Shown in pieces: positions 59,822-64,000 of a stretch of DNA of 64,000 nucleotides. This DNA comes from Absidia repens (lineage: Eukaryota; Mucoromycota; Mucoromycetes; Mucorales; Cunninghamellaceae), in assembly GCA_002105175.1 (NCBI GenBank), contig MCGE01000016.1, positions 937,501 to 1,001,500 on the forward strand. Reading direction: 5' to 3'. Numbering within the stretch: position 1 is the stretch's first letter; every line of letters begins with the position of its first letter. Under the pieces are notes generated by a model that saw only the letters and a program-made list of their open reading frames with translations, had not been told where the DNA came from and did not search any database. The position numbers and the translations under genes were made by a program.

Positions 59822-59975
59822 AAGATCCCTCCTAGAGATCCCCCTTAGAAATCGTTTTAGAAATTGCTCTTAGAAATTGCTTTTAGAAATCACGCTTACA
59901 GATCCCTCTTACGGATCCCTCTTAGAAATCCCTCTTAGAAATCCCTCTTAGTGATACATCGTAGTGATCTTTTTT
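59822..59975 (+). repeat. Tandem array of CCCTCTTAGAAAT-like units
   Basis: About a dozen imperfect 12-13-base units such as GATCCCTCTTAGAAATCCCT. An inverted array lies at 61020-61165. Confidence 0.85.
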
Positions 59976-60069
59976 TTATTCATTATTCCTTCTTCAGACC
60001 ATTAGGTTGAACAGAAAGCAATTGGTTTTGCTTTTGACTCAAACTGAACCAGACTTATTTTTTAGCATA

Positions 60070-60300
60070 TCTCTGCTTCAATAAACCTTGTCTTTGTTTG
60101 AATAAAATGTGTATTTGTTTCAATGATGTGCGTTTAAGCTTCATTAGAAGTTTGATGATCCCTTTTATAGAGATCCCTTTTAGAAATCGCTTTGTTTGTT
60201 CACGGGCCTCCCGATTTTTTGTGACGGGATTGGAAATCGAAGCACGCTCCTCCTGGATTGTTTTCTCTCGCCTTTTTGCTTCCTTCCTCATCACAACAAT
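60070..60300 (+). repeat. AATAAA units and CGGGCCTCCCG leader fragment
   Basis: TTCAATAAACCTTGTCTTTG and TTGAATAAAATGTG units, GAGATCCCTTTTAGAAATC, then CGGGCCTCCCGATTTTTTGT. No R1 core follows, so it is a rearranged fragment. Confidence 0.7.
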
Positions 60301-60505
60301 CCTCACCATTCAACTTTGGATCTGTAGAATAGTATACATTAGAATACCTCATTCTTCATTCATGAATAAAAACTTTTTTATTGAAACATCGCTAAACTTA
60401 AATCACTAAACTAAAGGGAGGGGAGTGAAAGGATCTCGGGAGCAGTCGAGGGATATTGAGGGATGTCGTGAAAAAAGAGAGAGATAGTTCCTTTTCCAAA
60501 AAAAT

Positions 60506-60970
60506 ACCTGCCCACAACCCCCGCCCACAAAAAAATACCCCCCCATACACCACCAAAATAATATCTCCCCCCGTACACCCCCAAAATAATGTCTCCCCCC
60601 ATACACCCCCCAAAAAAGCCCTCCCCCCATACACCCCCAAAATAATATCTCCCCCGTACACCCCCAAAATAATGTCTCCCCCATACAACCCCAAAAAAGT
60701 CCTCCCCCCATACACCCCCAAAATAATGTCTCCCCCCATAACACCCCCAAAAAAGTCCTCCCCCCACATCCCCCAAAAAAGTCCTCCCCCCACAACACCC
60801 CCAAAATAAAGTCTCCCCCCACATCCCCCCAAAAAAGTCCTCCCCCATAACATCCCCCAAAAAAGACCTCCCCCCACAACACCCCCCAAAATAATGCCTC
60901 CCCCCATAACCCCCAAAAAAGTCCTCCCACTACCCCCATAACCCTCCAAAAAAATACCGGCCAAAAAAGT
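60506..60970 (-). repeat. C-rich minisatellite (G-rich on minus strand)
   Basis: About 16 units of 25-30 bases such as CCATACACCCCCAAAATAAT, with C runs of 4-7 bases and AAAA spacers. All three minus-strand frames stay open (up to 196 residues, Gly/Trp/Phe-rich) because the unit lacks stops, so these frames are not evidence of a gene. Confidence 0.9.
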
Positions 60971-61019
60971 CTGGCTTATTTGAGCCAAAACGAAAATCAG
61001 TAGGTTTAACTAGCCAAAA

Positions 61020-61165
61020 GGCCTGAAGAAGGAATGATGTATAAAAAAAGGATCTCTACGATGGATCTGTAAGAGGGATTTCTAAGAGGGATCTGTAAGA
61101 GGGATCTCTAAGCGGGATTTCTAGGAGGGATTTCTAAGAGGGATTTCTATCAGGGATTTGCAAAC
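61020..61165 (-). repeat. Inverted copy of the CCCTCTTAGAAAT array
   Basis: Units read GAGGGATTTCTAAGAGGGAT on the plus strand, the reverse complement of the array at 59822-59975. Confidence 0.85.
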
Positions 61166-61179
61166 TTTTAACGACGTTT

Positions 61180-61420
61180 AAACACACATCATTGAAGTAA
61201 AGACATTTTTTATTGAAGCAAAGACAAATTTTATTGAAGCAGAGACATATTTTATTGAAGAAAAGAGACATACTAAGCTAATCAAGACATTGGCCAAGAT
61301 CCTAGAATCAAAATGAAAGGGTTTCCCCATGCATCCTGTAATCGCTATACTCAAAACCCTTCTAAACTAGTCCTAACAGAAAGCCAAAGCCACCACCCCC
61401 ACAGCGAGTAAAAAATAGTG
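61180..61420 (-). repeat. R1 copy with AATAAA units, inverted
   Basis: Plus strand shows TTTTATTGAAGCAAAGACAA units, then CAAAATGAAAGGGTTTCCCC, ATGCATCCTGTAATCGC and CTTCTAAACTAGTCCTAACA. It is followed by an inverted CCCGATTTTTTGTG leader near 61550. Confidence 0.85.
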
Positions 61421-61639
61421 ACAAAAAAATGAATTTTTGTTTAAAAAAAATGGAAAGAAAGAGAAAGAGAGAGAGAAAATGAGGGATGCAGCTTCAAAAA
61501 TAATTCAGGCGGATCGGGCTTTGATTTCAATCCTGTCACAAAAAATCGGGAGGGCTATCAAACAAACAAAAACAAAGTCAGGAAGCCCTACAGCCATAAT
61601 AACAAGCCCCTACTGTATGCTTTAGTATTGCTTACAACA

Positions 61640-61810
61640 TTATAGCATGTAGAAGTATTTACCATAGTAAATTGGTTTGGAAAATAGATCACCACAGTAT
61701 AGGGATAGGCTACCAAACAAGAATAGTATGTAGAACAGATTACCACAGTATAGTAGTATGTTCATTAGTATGCAGATTAGTCTACCACAGTAGAATAGCT
61801 TTGTCACCCA
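61640..61810 (-). repeat. Inverted copy of the CATACTATTCTATTG array
   Basis: Plus strand has GATTACCACAGTATAGTAGT and ACCACAGTAGAATAGCTTTG, the reverse of arrays at 56880-56985 and 58005-58120. Confidence 0.75.
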
Positions 61811-62491
61811 TTGTTTATTACAAAATAAAAAAACTTTTATTGAATCATGATACGTAGTCAAGGCTATACTAAAGGAAAGAAAATCCAAGAACTAGTCTAC
61901 AAGCAAAACAGATCTCGAAAAGGGATATCCAAACTTCTAATGACCTTGAAACACACATCATGGAGCCAAACATAGGGATCTGCAAGCTTCTAGTGACTTT
62001 GAAACACACCCATGTAAAACTGCTAATCAACTTTAAGCACATCCTATTTTTTAACCAAACTCTCATTTTTCAAACCGAACACATGTCTGCTTTCCGGAAC
62101 AGCTGCTAATCGGCTATTTTGCGCACTGCAAACTTGCTATTTTTGTCACTCAAACAAAATGGGAAATTTGGACACACAACTAATTGCTATTTTCGACACA
62201 CACACAACACACAAATTGCCATTTTCCGCACTATACTCTCTTCCCACATTATCACTTCCTATCAGCCGCTCTTTTACACACTCTACAATACCCCACCTTC
62301 TTTATTTACCCCACATAATCTCTAAACTAAACCCATCATCTCCATCCTCAACCCATCCTTCATTCATGAGTAAACTTTTTTTTTATTGAAACAGACTACA
62401 CTTCTGCATCTCTAAACTAAAACCTTCGCCTGATCACTTGGAGAACTGATAAAGCCATTCCGTGAAAAAAAGGAGGGATCCCTACTGACTT

Positions 62492-62672
62492 AAAAAAAAG
62501 GTTCCAGCTGTCTATAAAAAAAAAAAAGGTTCCAGCTGTCTATCAAAAAAAAAAAAAAGGTTCCAGCTGTCTATAAAAAAAAAAAAAAGGTTCCTGCTGT
62601 CTATAAAAAAAAAAAAGGTTCCTGCTGTCTATCAAAATAAGGGGTTTCTGCTATCTTTCAAAAAAAAAGATT
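62492..62672 (+). repeat. GGTTCCAGCTGTCTAT + poly-A tandem array
   Basis: Six to seven units of GGTTCC(A/T)GCTGTCTATMAAA followed by 8-14 A. An inverted array lies at 63354-63548. Confidence 0.9.
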
Positions 62673-62691
62673 ACTCATCACTGTCGTTGTT

Positions 62692-63035
62692 GTATTTTGC
62701 ATATGAATGTAGCAATGAAATAAAATAAAGTGTGACATTGATGTAAATCATGCATACTGTAAGTGAAATAAAAATAAATTCAAATACAGCGCTACAATGC
62801 AAGGGCTCAGATCATATATGGGTGTCATGATCTGATTTCACTTTTTCATGTCTTTGAAAAAGAAACCCATTTATTATATCAAACCGTAGTAGTAGTTATA
62901 CTGTTTCATACCATAATCACATCATTATAAAAAGATGCTTGATTTATATCAAATAAAGGTTATCAACATTCTCATCTTATTTTTTATTTTTTATTTTACT
63001 TTTATTTTATTTTAAAAAAACCTAAACTACAACAG
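62692..63035 (+). repeat. R2 repeat, copy c
   Basis: Almost identical to copy b (58997). Same hairpin, AAATAAAGG site and T/A-rich end followed by AAACCTAAACTACAACA. It is bracketed by the two inverted GGTTCC arrays. Confidence 0.9.
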
Positions 63036-63353
63036 TCGTATCTTTCATCCTCTATATTTACATCATAAATCAATCTATCAAATATAGCAAATGTCGGACT
63101 CAGATCAGGCACTAACTGTCATATTCAATCCCGATCTGTCAGTACACCAATAATCTTTCAATCATCTAATCACAGTCCAATGATTTATACACTCATCTCT
63201 ATCTTATCCAATAATACATTAGTAGTAGAAATTTATTATTCCAACAACCACTTCCCAATTTTATTATAAAAGCCTTCCATCATTTTACTGAAATAAAAAT
63301 ATAACTTTGTCTCACTTATTTTGACTATCTACTACACCAACATTACAACCTTA
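63036..63353. other. Repeat-complex spacer
   Basis: AT-rich sequence between R2 copy c and the right GGTTCC array. No gene or repeat recognised. Confidence 0.4.
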
Positions 63354-63548
63354 TTTTTTTTTTTGATAGATAGAAGGAACCCCCTTTTTGTTTGATAGAT
63401 AGCAGGAATCTTCTTTTTGTTTGATAGACCACAGGAACCCCCCTTTTTTTATGATAGACTGCAGAAACTCTTCTTTTTTGATAGACAGCAGGAATCCTTT
63501 TTTTTTTGATAGACAGTAGGAATCCTTTTTTTTTTGATAGACCACAGG
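63354..63548 (-). repeat. Inverted GGTTCC array
   Basis: Units of TTTTTTGATAGACAGCAGGA type, the reverse complement of the array at 62492-62672, though more variable. Confidence 0.88.
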
Positions 63549-63568
63549 TGTCAGGTTTTAAAGTTGGA

Positions 63569-64000
63569 AGAAGGGGAGAGTACTTGCACCTATAGTGACA
63601 GGTGTGCACGTCAGGGGAAAATGGACAGAAAGGGTGATTAGAACAATGTAGATTAGCATGACTATTCTTGAATGGGGCTTACAATAATAAAGAACAGTAG
63701 AAGTGTGTATATATAGTAATGGAGAGGACTAGGCGTGACTAGATATAAAAATACTAAAGTATACAATTAGACAAATGTATTATGCAATGGGCATACAGTA
63801 ATGCCGAAGGACACAGTGGACATCAAATCAAATTTTAGGAGCGAGACAATCACTGTAGGTTCAACAATGGATGACGAGACAATCAAAAATAATGTCTAAT
63901 GAGGACAAGTACTTATATAGCGTGATATATAAAAAGGAACACTGGAAAGATAAGTGGATCTTTGATAGTAGTGTTTGATTTGTTTATAAAAATAAAACAG
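63569..64000 (-). repeat. Right arm of large inverted repeat, cut by the window end
   Basis: Reverse complement of 59370-59803. The match continues to the last base of the window (AATAAAACAG), so the true arm may be longer. Confidence 0.88.

Noticed and set aside
59822..59975. CCCTCTTAGAAAT array as a possible telomere repeat
   Set aside because: The unit is irregular and does not match TTAGGG-type telomere repeats; it lies inside the window with an inverted twin.
60398..60988. Three long minus-strand Gly/Trp/Phe-rich open frames (up to 196 residues)
   Set aside because: They coincide with the C-rich minisatellite; all three frames are open because the unit has no stop codon, and no splice or start context supports a gene.
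62492..63548. Regular arrays as a possible CRISPR
   Set aside because: Units have poly-A instead of unique spacers, there are no cas genes, and the DNA is eukaryotic.

Overview
The window is nuclear DNA of a filamentous fungus, most likely an early-diverging one of the Mucorales (Mucoromycota). Genes are compact and cut by many short GT-AG introns (about 50-100 bases), and intergenic DNA is AT-rich with long A and T runs. The protein families fit a fungus (Grr1-type F-box protein, Pho85-type cyclin, UPF0658 Golgi membrane protein, and secreted RNase T2 enzymes with the layout of Rhizopus RNase Rh). The assignment rests on protein motifs read by eye; no database search was run.

Layout. 0.4-2.5 kb: a sucrose/disaccharide transporter-like permease (-). 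4.6-8.1 kb: translation genes, eIF3e (-), a small coiled-coil protein (+) and ribosomal protein eL15 (-). 9.7-14.6 kb: an orphan 115-residue protein and a tandem pair of RNase T2 genes, the second lacking the catalytic glutamate. 16.1-23.1 kb: a candidate 53-residue protein, aspartate-semialdehyde dehydrogenase, ribosomal protein eS24, a pepsin-like protease and a UPF0658 Golgi membrane protein, all on +. 23.9-29.7 kb: a decayed Tc1/IS630-type transposon, a Pho85-type cyclin, a broken 3' piece of the mitochondrial RNA polymerase gene and a TPR-like protein. 29.7-35.3 kb holds no convincing gene. 35.3-51.2 kb: a four-finger C2H2 factor, a long coiled-coil protein, Grr1-like F-box/LRR protein, a TruB/Pus4 pseudouridine synthase, a single-pass surface protein and an SPX-EXS (Syg1/XPR1) phosphate exporter. 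51.2-64 kb is almost gene-free and, from 54.6 kb on, a dense repeat complex.

The genes are mostly independent housekeeping functions: translation (eIF3e, eL15, eS24, Pus4), amino-acid synthesis, nutrient uptake and sensing (transporter, Syg1/XPR1, cyclin, Grr1), and secreted hydrolases (RNase T2, aspartic protease). There is no obvious metabolic cluster.

The unusual part is the repeat content. One interspersed family (R1) occurs at least 13 times in both orientations; its sense strand starts near CCCGCCCACGTG and ends in AATAAA polyadenylation-like signals. A second family (R2) occurs three times and carries a perfect hairpin. The last 10 kb contain direct duplications, tandem AATAAA-bearing arrays, a C-rich minisatellite and a large inverted repeat whose outer arm runs off the window end. 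This looks like subtelomeric or heterochromatic DNA, which is inference only. I found no tRNA, rRNA or CRISPR array.
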